Assembly: GCA_029948255.1 (NCBI GenBank)
Contig: JALIZF010001843.1
Coordinates: forward strand, 62,001 to 126,000
DNA from: Telmatactis stephensoni
Taxonomy: Eukaryota; Cnidaria; Anthozoa; Actiniaria; Isophelliidae
Length of the DNA stretch: 64,000 nt
Direction of reading: 5' to 3'
In this document: in pieces, positions 11,951 through 25,900 of the stretch
Position numbering within the stretch: the first letter of the stretch is position 1
Layout of the letters: every line of letters begins with the position of its first letter
Notes under the pieces: model-generated
Database searches by the model: none
What the model saw: only the letters and a program-made list of their open reading frames with translations
Told to the model about the DNA's origin: nothing
Position numbers and translations under genes: made by a program

Positions 11951-12870
11951 TCAAACAGCCAAACATCCATAAGACCATAAATGTAAATTTTGAATACTTT
12001 AAGCCTACTGTATTTTCAACGACTTATTAAATTTACCGATTTCTCTTGTGAAACTGAGATTTTGCGTCCTTTTACTTTTGACGATTTTCGGGAAAAATGG
12101 CGTTGTTTTTACTACAACCGACCAAGAATATCCAAGAATATTTATTTTAGCCAGTCAGGATAAGTGCGGAATTTTTGGAGTACCTTTTAAATGAAGATTT
12201 CTTGGAATACTATTTTAAATCAAGAGATCTCGTTGTCATGGAAACTCAGTCCAGAACGGCCGAATGTGATCGAGAAGGTTTAATCCGTAGAGGACTGAGG
12301 GGGAGGGTATGTTTTTCAACTCTCAACATACGCCTGTGTTTTACTACCCATAACTTAAATCGAAAACACCTGTATTTACAAACGATTTTCAAATAAATGA
12401 CCATCTTGTCTATTGCCAGCGGTTTCCTCACAAAACAGCCTATATACTTCATGTAAATCCCGCAAATCGTCTCGAAGCGATGACGTAATTTTCTATGGTC
12501 ACAGCCGTACTTGATCCTTCATGAGTTAAGAAGAAGTGTTCAATATGTTTTGGATAAGTTCAAATTTGACTATTCTTGGCTCCCGAAACCAATTTATATA
12601 CCCGACATCTATGTGACTGAACAAAGGACGAAAACCATTTGAGTACAAAATTGAGTTATTTTGAGGAACTCGCAAAAATTTGCCCAATTACGTTGTCGTA
12701 AAAAATAGTAATCTTATGTGTATTATAATTTTTATCGCCAGTTTCTAGTTATCACGAGACCCCGCCCCGAACTTTAGAGGTCCCAAAACCTCAATTTTTG
12801 GAAGAATTGAGAGTAGATAAACAGCACAAATGCATAAAAACTTTATTAATCTGAACACAAAATTGTAATG
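11951..12870. other. Non-coding AT-rich stretch after receptor 2
   Basis: Apart from the possible lectin relic at 12228-12255, I see no gene, tRNA or clear repeat. It is AT-rich and broken by stops in every frame. Confidence 0.4.
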
Positions 12871-13048
12871 TCCGAGGAAAAGATAGAATTCAGAAGACAA
12901 ATTTACACGACGTTGATGATTACGGGTTAACTGCCGATCACATTACACAGGAAACCCACACGATCAAAATCGCTTATACTCCCCTGTCCACAGAAACGGA
13001 GGCTGGCGAGCCAGTGACTGACGGTATAAAGAATACGCAGTCTGATTA
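12175..13048 (+). pseudogene. Relic of a third lectin-like receptor
   Basis: About 12228-12255 translates as DLVVMETQS, close to the DLVSMETQD core of the lectin exons upstream, but its surroundings do not continue the domain. 12875-13048 translates as an open stretch containing IAYTPLSTETEA and ends at TAG 13046-13048. This resembles the VYTPLS/METES tail of receptor 2. No signal-peptide, stalk or membrane exon was seen. The best reading is a degraded third tandem copy; the first piece alone could be chance. Confidence 0.45.
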
Positions 13049-13243
13049 GCATAAAACTTTAGAAAGTACGAAAATCTTTCAGACATTTTTTAACGCAATA
13101 GCGCAAGTGAGTAGAGATGTATGAACGTGTATGTACTTGATCCATGCACGGGTTAAGATATCTTAACACATGAGTTTGGAGCTAAATTTGCAGCAGTTTT
13201 TGATTGGGTATGCAAGAGTATGCACGTGACTCTAAAACAAGCA

Positions 13244-13382
13244 TATATAATTGGTGCATCAAGCCATGAATTTTTAATTAGTGAGAGAAATCAACTAGTT
13301 TCCTACTTCGGGTCGTCGTTCTCGTTGTGAATATTTTTTGAAGTATTCACTGATCTGCTGCTCCGTTCGGTTCTCAAGCAAG
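13244..13382 (+). promoter_or_regulatory. Putative TATA box and 5' UTR exon of the VWDE-like gene
   Basis: TATATAA at 13244-13250 sits about 30 bp before a plausible start region. AAG|GTAATT at 13380-13388 would be a 5' UTR donor. CTATTAG ending at 13888 would be the acceptor, 21 bp before the ATG. The proposed UTR intron contains a foldback element. This is inferred from motif spacing only. Confidence 0.35.
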
Positions 13383-13440
13383 GTAATTATGAATATTTGG
13401 GTTTATATCAGTTATATATAGTACTAATTTTACTGTTGTA

Positions 13441-13708
13441 GGCTTGTTGAAAGCCCTCGCCTAATCTCGCTGGGCGAGTTTGGAGAATTTTTAGGAAAAA
13501 GGGCTTGCGCGGGAATTGGTAAGGCTAGGCGAGATTGAAGAACTGTTGGGAAAAGAGCTTGCGGGAAGTGGCGAGGCTAGGTGAGATTAGGCGAGATTGG
13601 AGATTTTTTTGGGGAAAAGCGCTCGCGGAAAGTGACAAGGTTGAGCGAGATTAGGTCAGTGAGGGTAGGCGATATTGGGCGAGGATTGGGCTTTCAACAG
13701 GCCTTGTT
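13441..13708. repeat. Foldback element with internal repeats
   Basis: GGCTTGTTGAAAGCCC at the left and GGGCTTTCAACAGGCC at the right are inverted. Inside, GGCGAGATTGG and AAGGGCTTGCG units recur with a spacing of about 60-75 bp. Confidence 0.55.
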
Positions 13709-13909
13709 GTGCACAATTTTGCGAATTGGTTTCCCTTCAACAATTTGAAATCAAACATAAAACAGTAGTTTTCACTAAGTGAAATATTACGTAGATTGTC
13801 ACTGTCTTGCAAAATTGTTATATTTTTATTCAAAGTTGAAGACAGAAAATAAATACTCCGCTTTTTCTACATTTCACGAATCTATTAGGAGCTGATAAAT
13901 TGGTTTGCA

Positions 13910-13982
13910 ATGGCATATTACACAACAGTCCTGTTGGTTCTCCTACTTCAAATACTTCCGCATTCCACAAGCGCCCAAAACG
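13910..13982 (+). CDS. VWDE-like: VWDE-like exon 1: signal peptide
   Basis: Encodes a short N-region, the core [11 protein letters not shown] and a likely cleavage near STSAQ. It ends in phase 1 at AACG|GTAAGC. This is the first ATG in frame, and the upstream context is AT-rich. Confidence 0.75.
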
Positions 13983-16900
13983 GTAAGCGGTACATAGCAA
14001 TGTTGCGCTTGATGTCAGCTGTACTGCAAGAGTGTTTTAAATCCAGCCATATACAGTTCCATTTATTAACTCTGAGATTGATATTACATACCAACTCAAA
14101 AGTAACAGAAAACCTAACTACTCAACATTGCGTAATGTAGACACGAATAAAGCAATTTCACTCTTGTATTGGTACTGTTTTCAGAGTAAAATACTCATTC
14201 AATAAGGCAAGGTTCTTTCCAACAAACTTTGCCTATGGAAAGGACTTCTAACAAGAATAGTCAAGAATAAGAGACAGACCTTTAAGAAGCAAGGATGGCA
14301 CAGTTGGTTAGTGCGCGGCCTTCGGTGCGAGAGGTCCAGAGTTCGATCCCAAGCCAGACCTCACATCCTTGTTTCGACTTCTTTCCTTTCCTTGTAACTT
14401 TAATAAGCTTTAAATACCCTTAAAACGGAGCACTGATGGAGAGAGGGGAGTAAAATGAGCGCACCGTCGACCTCAGGTTTGTCAGTTGAATTACTGTTAC
14501 GAGTTATCGACGTTAAATATGGTCGCTTTACTTTTACTTTTACCTGAAGAAGACGACCCAAGGATTGTCGAAACGTCGTTAAACACTTAAACATTCACCG
14601 TGAAACTCTAGAAACTTCGCAGAAACTTTGCCTAATTGCATTAGTATTTCTCTCTGAAAGTAATACTACTTATTATTATTAAAAATAAGCAGCACAACAG
14701 CAAAGATCGAAGTTTCATTTTTGTTTTTGATGTTTTCTTGCGTTTTCAAGCTAGTACTCGAAAGATTAGTTGCTTTCAGCTATCGATGATTGCCGATTAA
14801 TTTTATCTGTAATAACATATGATTAAGTCGGTTTTGTTTTTGTAGTAGTAGGGCGTCATATCGCTTATATCCCTGGTCATTATCAAGTTAAGGGTTTAAT
14901 CCAAATAGAGCCCCGAGGTTTATTCGCATAAATTCTTGAATTTATAACTGTAGGGCATGCAATTTGTTTTTCTTTATTTTTTGTTTGTCATGTATTGACA
15001 TTAGAATGCAAACAGTACCAGACATTGAATTCACGAGATCGATCGATGAGTGTTCCTAGAGGCAACGTGCTGAAGTGCGATCAGGATGATCTCTCCAAAG
15101 GCTGGTATCGCTTCAGCGGTGAGGCAGGATACGCTATGGCAACCAAGTGTGTTCCCAAGAATCATTGTGGAACCCACGCTCCTGGATGGATGCAAGGCTC
15201 TCATCCTACCCCAGCCCAAGGGATAGTCACTCGCAAAGTATGTTATCACTGGGAGGACGATTGTTGTCAGTGGAGTAACAACATTCGTGTCCGCAACTGT
15301 GGTGGTTTCTACGTCTACGAATTGGATAAAACGCCAGGATGTTCGTATCGTTACTGTGGCAACGGTGCACTAGGTAAGATTTTTTTTGCTGGCATGCCTA
15401 AAAACGTAAAAAGGTAAAGGACCTTGTTTAACGTCGGTAGTTCCTTCAGCCGAGCTAATCTTCCAGGAAGCCAACGGTGCGCTCATTTTACCCCCTCTCT
15501 CCATCAGTGCTCCGTTTTAAGGTTATTTAAAGCTACTTAAAGCTACACGGAAGGAAAGAAGTCGAAACAAGGATGTGAGGTCAAGACTGGGGATCGACCT
15601 AAGGACCTCTCGCACCGAAGGCCGCGCACTAACCAACTGTGCCATCCTTGCGCCCAATGGTTCTGGATCACGATTTTCATATACAACATAAATAGAGGGA
15701 TTCCACGGCAGCCATGTTTGTGGTCAAAATAATAGAGCTTTTTTCCCAAGAGAAATGAAATCTTTTCTAATTCAAAAAGTTTTTATTGTACTTGCCCACA
15801 AATATGGCTGTCATGAAATCCCTCTATAGAATTTCTCTAGAGTTGGTTTTTCCAATGGTAAAAGGAAAACCAGTCGAACATTGTCTTTTTGGGAGCGGAG
15901 CTTGAATGGAACGAAAGGTCTTCCGATACACGTCCGCATTCTATTGATATCGAAAAGGTCTCAGTTCAGAAGAGCAACGAGAATAAAAAACGTTACCACT
16001 TAAAGTGCCAATAACCCTAATTTAAAATTTTGTTAATCATTTCTTCATGAATTGGGAAGCTGGATGGTTTAATATTCGTGAAATATGGGTCAATATGGAT
16101 TTTTACTTTTTTTGTCATAAGAATACTTTATAATCGAAAAACACAAATGAGGTGACAAAAACAACAAACGATTTGTCTAATTTTATTTCTAATTTTGCAA
16201 GCACGTTTGAGTCAAGTAAGAAAAACATACTGCGATTTTGAAATGGATATCTAGTAAGAATTATCTCAAGTGTTTTTGTATATTTATAATTCCTTGGTTG
16301 ACATCACTTCACTCCTATTCATTCATCAGCAATTTTAAAATTTCAAGTTAGGGGCTAGGGACACTTTAAAAAGTAGATGCAGAGGAACTGTTGAGAACTG
16401 AAGGCGGGAGGATATTGCAAAAGCAAACAAAATGGTTAAAAAGAAGTCCTAAAACTTAACATTCGACCTACAAGAATTAGGGATGCAGAAGCAGATTCGC
16501 CTGGCTTGGACAAATGTAATGAAAGACCATATAGGACTGGTGTAGAATGGAGATGAAGTATGAATGAAAAATGCGGTGCTAACGGTGACCCTATCTTCAG
16601 ATCAAAGGAAAAGAAATTAAATAGAAAAATACGAGAGCAAGTTATTTGGGTCGGAGTTTCGAAGGACGCGTTCAGCTCGACCGAGTCGTAATCAACAATG
16701 CTTGAAGTGTGAATGTGCGAAGAGATGTTTGATTTTGAGCGCTCTTGTACTCATGTTTCTGATTTCTTCACGCTATTCTCAACCAGATCCGTGCAAAAAC
16801 TACAAGTCCATAGATGATCCCTATCGAAGTACCAAGTATAAATGGCAAAAAACCCTGTATGCATCTAAATGTGACAACACGCTCACTTCAGGCTGGTACA

Positions 16901-19900
16901 GATTTATTAGCATCGTCGGAGGACAGATGCCAACTACAAAACCCGATCCATACTCCTGTGGAACACATGCACCAATATGGATAAGAGGTACACATCCAAC
17001 TACAGTGGGCCAAGAGAAGAAAGTGACTGCATGTACCAATAATCGAAACATGATGCAAGGATGCATCAAACCATTCCAAATTGGCGTTATGAAGTGCACT
17101 GGTGATTTCTTCGTTTATAAACTCAAACCAACCTATGGATGTCCTAGAGCATATTGTGCAGGTGGGTTGAGCAATATTTGTTACTTCATAGGTCACCGCA
17201 ACAAAATTGGGGGAGCGGAAATAGTAGAAGAGAGTCAAGAAAAGTGCAGAAGAAAACTCAGTCCTGGCAAATATCCGCAACGACTTTTATTTTACATTTA
17301 TTTGAAAAGCTTCATCTCGCCTTCCGGGAAATTGATATTGTTCACAACTTCCCTATTTTGATTTAGAAGACGGGGAGTTTTGTAATCGCTTTAAAAAGCA
17401 AAGCTCGATATGCGTTCTGGCTTGTTCCAAGGAGAATATTCTGGTCGCTGAAATTAACGAAAACAGGGATTAAATCAGTACAAAACGATATTTTGATAAG
17501 GAGAAAAGGTTCGTTATAGCACGTTACAGCCGGCTTATCGTTAATGCCTTTCTTTATTTCTCTTTTCTTCAGGTGATAAACAGCCATGTCCTAAAGGTCA
17601 AAACGGCCTTGTTCCAAATTGTACAGGTAATTATGCATTTGCTTGTACCCAACCCTCTTGGAGGGAAAAACAAATGCCTAATGTCTTAAGCTTGAATAGG
17701 GATTTCAACAGGAAGAAATTATTTAAATATCGTTATTTAATAGACTGAAAAACAAAAAAAAACTTCGTACTTTTCGGTTTTTACCCGTGCTGAAATTAAG
17801 CTCAAACAAGCTGACCAAGAGGAACGCAGGCTCTGAGTACGAAATTGCCGGACGCCTGTAAGCCCACGAAGTCTTACGCATGCGTAGCCGTTTCTCTCTT
17901 AAAACAGGAAGCCCGCGGCTTTTTTAGTGATTTATTAAGCAAATACAAACTGCGGATGTGTAGCAGACTATTCTAAAGTTGGGGTATAATACTTTATTTT
18001 TGCAGTGTCCAAAATCGTTGATTTTCCCGATGGTCTCGTCCCAATCCCAACAGTCTCGTACCATGAGAACCCTGTCATGGTAACTATGGTCTGCAAGTTT
18101 CAGTTTCCATTGTGGAAAAACGTGTCGTTTGGTATCGAATGGTTTACTGATGCACACTCGATCAAAAACGATACAATTTGTGGAACAAACGACGATAATA
18201 ATTGCAATCAAAGATACATTACTTTGCCGTTCAAAACGGATGACTTTCGTTTTCACTTCATGCCAGGAAACAGAGTAAGAGAAGATAGAACAATTAATGT
18301 ATACCGTGTCTCAGGTTTTTTGATGTTGATGTCCAATCTAAACACTTAGATTTCACGATGTAGCACAGCACGACATAGCACAACACGGCTGGCATATCGG
18401 CTTGTACTCTACATCACTCATCGTGTTTATATCACAGTACAGAGATGCGTACGCATCATATTCCAAAATGGAGACGCGTGTGTGTGTTATATGGCTTAAG
18501 TCATACTCATCAGAAGCTCAGATGTGCATACAACCTTTCTTTCTCACAGGTTCGATGCAGACTTCGCATGAAATACAACACTGATAGAAACAATAAGTGG
18601 AACAAACTGGGAAGAGACAGCAACGAATTCTTTGTAGGCATTAGGGTAAATAAAGAGGAATTCACGTTTCGATTTCTTGACATAATGACTGAGATAAAAG
18701 TTTTGTTATCTCACGTTTATATAGCTAAAATCTAAAAATCTTTTGTGCGATCTCTCCCTTTAATTCACAATATTTAAATGTTATCTCAAGTATTATCCGC
18801 ACTTAGAACTTAGACGAAGTCTGTTTTTGTTTCTCGATGTTAGACAAATTTCTACGTGCTTTTGTCCCAAATCTTTTTTCCTAGGGAAATTAGCATATTT
18901 TGGCTGGAACTTGATCTCAAGAAAATCGCCCCCCTCTTTTGCTCAGGCCTCGCTACGCCCCTGCTTCCTTCCTTCCTTTGTTTCATGTACCCTTCTCTTC
19001 TCCCTGACCTCCTCCCTAACTTCCTGCCCATACCAATATAAGATATTTCTTTTTACTATCAGGTCACCACTCCCCAACACGGTCGTCTAAAAGAATGCAA
19101 AAGGGACACTAACATCACTGTCATGTTCAGGCCAACTTTACCTATCCTTGGGGAGTCTGTATCCATCAAAGTATTGGTACCAGACTTCCAGGCAGGGGTA
19201 CAGCAGACCAAAAGTGCATCCAGTACATGTGAAGTCAAGTTACCAAAAGGAATGTTTCCTAATCAAACTCGTGAACTGGAGATAGTTGGAGTATGTGATA
19301 ACGTAAACCAGTGGAAGGACAATGCCATGGAGTACCATTTTGCCATAACAAGTTTTTCGCACGACTTTTGGAACAACTACAGGTTACCTTCTATAAAGGT
19401 AGTTAGCTTTATATAAATATCCGTTAATGAGGTGGGGAGATGGGGATGTGGGACCGGAGTTGTAGTCAGGCATACATGATGATGAGTGGGCGGAGGAGAA
19501 AATTGGGTAAGCTGAGAAGAGGCTAATGCCGCCATGACTAACCCCAAAAAGATCAAAACCAACATAAAACTTTGTATTTTTTCTGTATGGTAGTTTTATA
19601 AATAACAGTGTCTTACCGTTGGTGAGGTTGGGAGCTGGGTTGCAGTCATGCACACTTCAATTCGAGTTGGACGGAGGTACGAATGGAGTGAGCTGAGATG
19701 ACCAACCCCAAAAGAGGCTTTTGCCGCTGAGATTAACTCACCAAAAGACTAAAACTGTCCATAAAAAACTACAGTAAAACTTAGTGAATCTTTTCTGTAT
19801 GGAAAGGGTTGGAAAGAGTCAAAATATACCTCGTACTCCCTAAAGGCTTCTTTCAGAACTTCTTTTCCTTAGCCAGGGTTTCGTTTATTACTCGAACGCG

Positions 19901-22900
19901 ACAAGGTCGCCCACGAGGAAGTTAACTTGCCTTGGTCTGAAGGAAGCGGTCGCTTTTAGACATCATGAAGGATTCGTATGAAACCCTAACGACTCTATGT
20001 GGACCATACAGCTGACCATACACGTTCATTACAAACTTTTATCATATGATTTCAAAGATTACTTGATTCTGATTGGGCAAATCCGCTCGAAGAGTGCCAA
20101 ATTAATCGTTAATTTTTACTCTTTTCGTTGAGTGCAAAATCAATTTTTGTAGTCGCCTAACGGCTCGTGTAACTGATTTTATGGAACAATTTTCAAATAT
20201 CACTCGTGGTGTTAATAATTAATGCACTCGTTCTTATATGACTGCCTATACTTATAACTGTTTTAGGTAAAAGTTGAGAATTCAAAACAGAAGGAATGTT
20301 TTTCGATAACTGATCCACACTACAAGACATTTGACGGAAGGTAAGTACATTTCAGAAAACCTTTCCGCGGTGAGGTTTTTCTGTCAAGGAGGTGGCGTGG
20401 TTTTAAGTTGGCAGACACATGGTCGAGTGGTCAGACCGAGAATCCCGCGGGTTTCGAGTCCCGATCTGGCCACTAGTTGAGACTGTACTTGTTCCTGGTT
20501 CGCCATATTAAAGTTCAGTTTCACGACCCTGCTTGTTAATAGCCACTGATTTGCCCCCTTGCCAGTTGTTTTTTTAAGAACTTTGTGTTTCGTTACCATT
20601 ATTTAGTTGTGATTATTTCTAACTAGCTGGATAGCTAGCTAAGTGCTCTTCCACTATAAACAATAAGCATTTACATATTTACATATTTACGTTTTTTCTT
20701 TTTTTCTTTTTTTGTCTTTTTGTCGATTTAAGGACTTACGACTTCTTCCAAGAGGGCGATTACATTCTTTACAAGAACACCATTACCAACACAGAGGTTA
20801 ATAAGTGACAAAATTTAAAGTCCGTTGGCATAATTCTGACTAGCATAAGAAAGTAATAAAGTTAATCTAGGTTTTATGCTTCCAGATTCAAACCAGAGGA
20901 TGGTTGTGTTCTGCACATGCTCATAGGCCAACCTGTAACTGTGCTGTAGCAATCCATGAAGGAGGTGCTATCATCATATTTACAGTGTGCAATCAGCAAC
21001 TTGTTCGCGCAGCAACACTTTTGAGAATGCAAGTACGGACTGCAAGAGGACTGCTGCCACCAGGCACGCACATCATTAGGAAAGTTGGGGGCAGTACAGC
21101 AATATATAATGTAAGTTGTCTACAATGCTAGAAGTGTTGCAGACTTAATTGCCTTCTCGTTTCTTCTGCTCTCTTCTCTTCAATTCTGTTCTCTTTCTCT
21201 TCGCTTTTTTCTGCTCTCCTCTTTTCATCTCTTCTCTCTTTTCTTCTCTTAGCTTCTCTTTACTCTTATATTTTTCTCTTCTTTCACTCTTTTCTCTTCT
21301 CTCCTCCTCTCTTTTCTCTTCTTATTTTTCCTCTTCTCCCCTCCCTTTCATTTTCTTGTAATTTTTTCGCTTCTCTCCTCTTCTCCTCTCTTGTACCTTC
21401 TCTTCTCTTTTTTTATATCTTCTCTTTTTTCTCTATTCTCTTCTCTTCTCGTATACTATTACTTTTTGTTTTGTTTCTTTTCGTATCTTTTGTTGCTTTA
21501 ACTTATCTTTTTATTCTCCTTCTGACTTACTGATAACCTTGTTGCACTGCAGGTCATTTTACCTTCTGGAACTCGTCTGAAAATCGAACGTGAAAACTAT
21601 GGTCTTAGTCTCTATCTTAAAGCATTCCAACTAGATCCTACTAACACTGGAATCACTGGATTATGTGGCAATTGCAATGATAGACGAGATGATGAATTTC
21701 ATGGAGGCGATGGACAGAACTATGGAAAAAACTGGAGGTAAAGCACAGTTTAGGGAACCGCGCGCGAATTGCGCGTTAAGCAGTTGAGCATGGTTTTAAC
21801 GAATGATTGAATGCCGAGTTGTAGACTTCGGTATATGTCGGTTCGGTTTTGTATTCGCTTAGTTCGTAAAAAGAAGTAAATCGATACGTTTTGGAAAGAT
21901 ATGTTACACTCCAACAGAGTTTTCTTGTTGGGCCGATTTTTTGAAAGGAAAATCAAATGAAAATAAATTTTAAAAATCGAGTTTACTCTCATGGGTTTTT
22001 CTTGAAAAGAAGGCTAATGTATCCTGTAGAAATGCGCCTTTTGTCAGGCAACTGGACTATTCGGCCTTATAACTTACAGACAGATTTACAGAAGATTTAA
22101 GCCGTTAAAGTAAATTCGTTTTCCCTTTTCCTTCCAGTTTCTGCTCCATTAGAGCATTTCAAATAAACGATTGATTGTCGGGTGCTCATAGACTACTTTA
22201 TGATTTTGTGACAGAGTAAAAGGTACAAGTTTATTCAACATTTTCCCGAAACAAACACCTGGCCATGACGAAAATATTGAACGGAAGTGGTGTGAATGTC
22301 CAACGAAGAGTGGCGGGTTTACCCTTTGTAGATGGGATGCAAATTCCTTCCAAGAGTTTGGTCAAATGAGTGGAGTTGATATTACCAGGCAATTTCAAAA
22401 CAATAATAGGAGGAGACGATCCCTTGACGAAGCAATATATGATGATGATGATGTTATGGACAACGATGACAATCCACATTTCTTTGTTGATGACGATGAT
22501 GAGCAATTTGCTTCGCAACGTATTCGTGTTCGAAGAGCAGCAGTGCAGGAATTCATGTCAAAAGAAAACGCTACTCAATATTGTAAAAGTTCGATAGAAG
22601 ACACGACAGCAGGCAAGAAGTGTGGGAAAGTACCTGGTTTTAACTTGACAATAGCAGTGTCGCAGTGTGCTACTGATTTGCAGGTAAATAACAGTTCTGA
22701 GTTGAGTTTATTTGAGTTTAGCTTAAATATTAGCTTCTCCTTACTATATATAGGCAGGGACACCACAACAGCTTGCGCCAATTATTGTGCATGGCCCCTG
22801 TAGTGCAGTAGGTCAGTCAACATACCCACAACGGGATCTTCTTACAGTCCCTTAATTGCGATGGTTTTTTTACGTCTCTCCAAGCCAAGGTTACTGCGTA

Positions 22901-25900
22901 GTCAGTGGGGAGAGGGGAGCTCATCCGAGAAGACGTGAAAGTTTAACCGTTTAATTTGTAGATCTAATTACAAAGGCAGTACCTTCTCGATTTTTTAAGA
23001 CCCTAAGTGTTGGTCCGGCTCGGCTCGAATCCCGACCTCCCGCACGAAATTCTGGCAGTCAACCAATTCAATTTAGCCAACCCTTCAGCGGTTGTAGATC
23101 TTGAAAATAAAATAAACTTTGCCTCACTCGAATGATTGATACCTGATTTGTGTGTTTTTTTAGCTTACTGGTGATTTAAGGTTTGCTAGCGCAGTCTTCG
23201 ATTCCATGAAAGAAACTTGTGAAGAAGTTGTCTTAAAGAATGTTTCCCTTTATAAGAAAGATGCCAGTGGTGAACTCAAACCTCCAAAAGATATCGGAGA
23301 GAACCTGTGTCCAAGAGACTGTAGTAACCATGGCAACTGCACAAACAGGACATGTATATGTGACGAAGGTTATACATCAAATGATTGTTCCATGGACGTC
23401 AACGCAGTTCCTGAGCTGCTTGGGTAAGTTGATATAAAAGTCTGTTTTATACACTTATTTCGAAAAACGTTGTCTCGGTTCAAAGCATCAAGCGTCAAGG
23501 CAAGCCCAAAATGAATGCTGGTTTTGTGCTGCTAATAATAATCAATAATGTATTCAAAACAGACTTGTTATCAAAAAGAATTGAGTGCGGTATACTAACA
23601 AGGACTTCAAAATACTCACATTTTGTAATTAGTTCCGTAGAAACGAGTCCGATTTGAATACATTACAAACAAAACCAGCATTCATTTCGGTCTTGGCTTA
23701 ACGCTTGCTGCTCTGAACCACGACAATTGTTTTTGAAATAACAATTGATAGAACAATTGACATAAAAGTGTGTTTTATATAACAATTGATATAGACGCGC
23801 GCTCTGATTGGACAAGAACCGTGTGAAATTACAGTACACACGCATAGATGAGTCATAGAATCTGTCTCGTGATCTGATTGGCTGAAATGTTTCGATGAAT
23901 ATTATGTAAAACAAATAGATTCCATTTTTCCGTGGGTCTGTACTCTAATGAATGTACAAAAGACATCAAAATGTAATGAGAGCGTCACACCACTCGACTT
24001 TGTCTCGTGGCGTACTTTTTTGTTCCCACCGCAGTTTGACGTCATCTGTGCATCTATCAGAGAACAGACACACAGGAAATATGGAATCTATTTGTTAATT
24101 AACGCATGTCCCGTCATTGACATATAATAGACGATTTGCATGATGGCGTCGTTGGACTACAACTACCAGAATGCTTTACAGATTCCATTTCTTATTCAGA
24201 TTTTTATTCCCTCTTAAGAATAGTAAACAGTTAGCACTAATTACTTTACAAAAGAAAGTGGGCAAAGCATGCTGGTGCAACAGTTGCAGGGGGGGACATA
24301 GTGCAGCACTGTATTGCGCGTGATATTGCAGGAAAGGTTGCAAGAAATTTTGCATCGTGTTTCCAGGCCGTTAGGAGAAGTGTTTAAGGCAAGTTTCCTA
24401 CACACGAGGAATCTTTCTGTGATGAACCTTTTTCCTTGTAACTAACCTTATTAAGAATACAATGAAAAATTAGCACAAAATCACAACAAACTTTTACATT
24501 ATCAAGAGCTTAGACCCTGTACTTTCAGAAATGCTCCTCCGTCCCCTGACACAAGAGGAGTTGTCCCTGCTACGAGGCTCCTCTTCGTGTCCCTGTAACA
24601 TGTATGTCCCCTAATGTTAGACTTAAGTGTTTAAGTGTAAGAAATGACAAGCACTACTAATAAACAGTAACCATGAAACCGTGGACAGCTGTTTCGGCCT
24701 TGTTGGGCCTCGGCAGCACGGTGAACTGGATACTGTATGTATTGTTTGTCCTTGTCCATATGCCGCTATTGTCTTGGAGGCCACGATCAACTGACTTCTA
24801 CTCTCTTTTGCATTCAGAATTTACGACGGAGGATTATGCGACCTTCAAAAACGGCCTTGTAAAAAGACCAATATTTTTGGACAATATTTCATCGACTCAG
24901 AAAACCTGACTTGTCACGCACGAGAATTTAAGGTCAGAGTTTGTTTCTTTGTTTGCTCTGTATTTTTCTTTTTCAGAACTCGTTCCGTTCCTCCAATTGG
25001 ACATGTTGGACAATGCTACAACGTGGTCCAACTCAATGGGCTTGAACTGAAGTAATAGAAGGCACCATTGGCTACTCCCTATATACATTCCATTTGACCC
25101 TGGAGCAGAGCTCTAACCAGTTGACTCCCCTATAACAGTGCAAACTAGTTCTTAGTCCTCTTATCGCTTGTTTGATTTTCTTCGTGCCAATTTAAATAAA
25201 GCTAATCATGCCCATGAAATCGGCAGGTATTTCCAAGCAACTGGGTAGTCAACTCGTCTGCTATCAAATTACCTGGGACAATGATTGATATTTATGGTGT
25301 ACGATGTGAACTTCCTGATCCGCCCACGAAATTGAATGACTACGACTCCCAGGGTACCCCTGCAGGGGGACTTTGGATATCGATTTCAAACGACGGCAAA
25401 CAAAAGAGTCAGCGGCGAATGCGATTTGTGTCGTACGACTCTGTTTGTATGGCATGTAATAAGACGGGCAATTGTTCTCTTAAGGTAAGCTGAATGTCTA
25501 CATTTAATTGCTTTTGTAAATGCCTGGCTCTCTCTTTGTCTCCATACTTACGAAGGAAACTTTTCGATCTTATGAATGGAGGGGCAGGGGGAGGGGAGTA
25601 ATCACTGCGCGCACTTTCCACAATGATGTGGGGTTCCTGTGTCTCAAATGATAACATATCTTTAACTTTTGCACAGGACAACTCTTGTCTGATACACGGA
25701 CATTGTTTTGCTGCCAATCAATCGAACCCACGTGACTGGTGCCAGCAATGCATGCCGGGAAATACCCAACATTCCTGGACACGAAGAAAAGGTTAATAGA
25801 TAATTTAAACGATAGGATACCCATAAAGAATTCGTTTGCCTTCCTTTTCCTTTCACTTATTTTTTTTCTTGGGACGGATGCAACTATACCCTCTTTAAAC

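Noticed and set aside
14289..14370. tRNA gene
   Set aside because: A and B boxes are present, but the acceptor and anticodon stems do not close and a SINE body follows. The inverted copy at 15.5 kb confirms a SINE.
24977..25058. Extra exon of the VWDE-like gene after TTTTTCAG
   Set aside because: In the required phase it hits a stop after about 22 codons. Exon 14 joins exon 15 directly in frame and matches the VWDE order.
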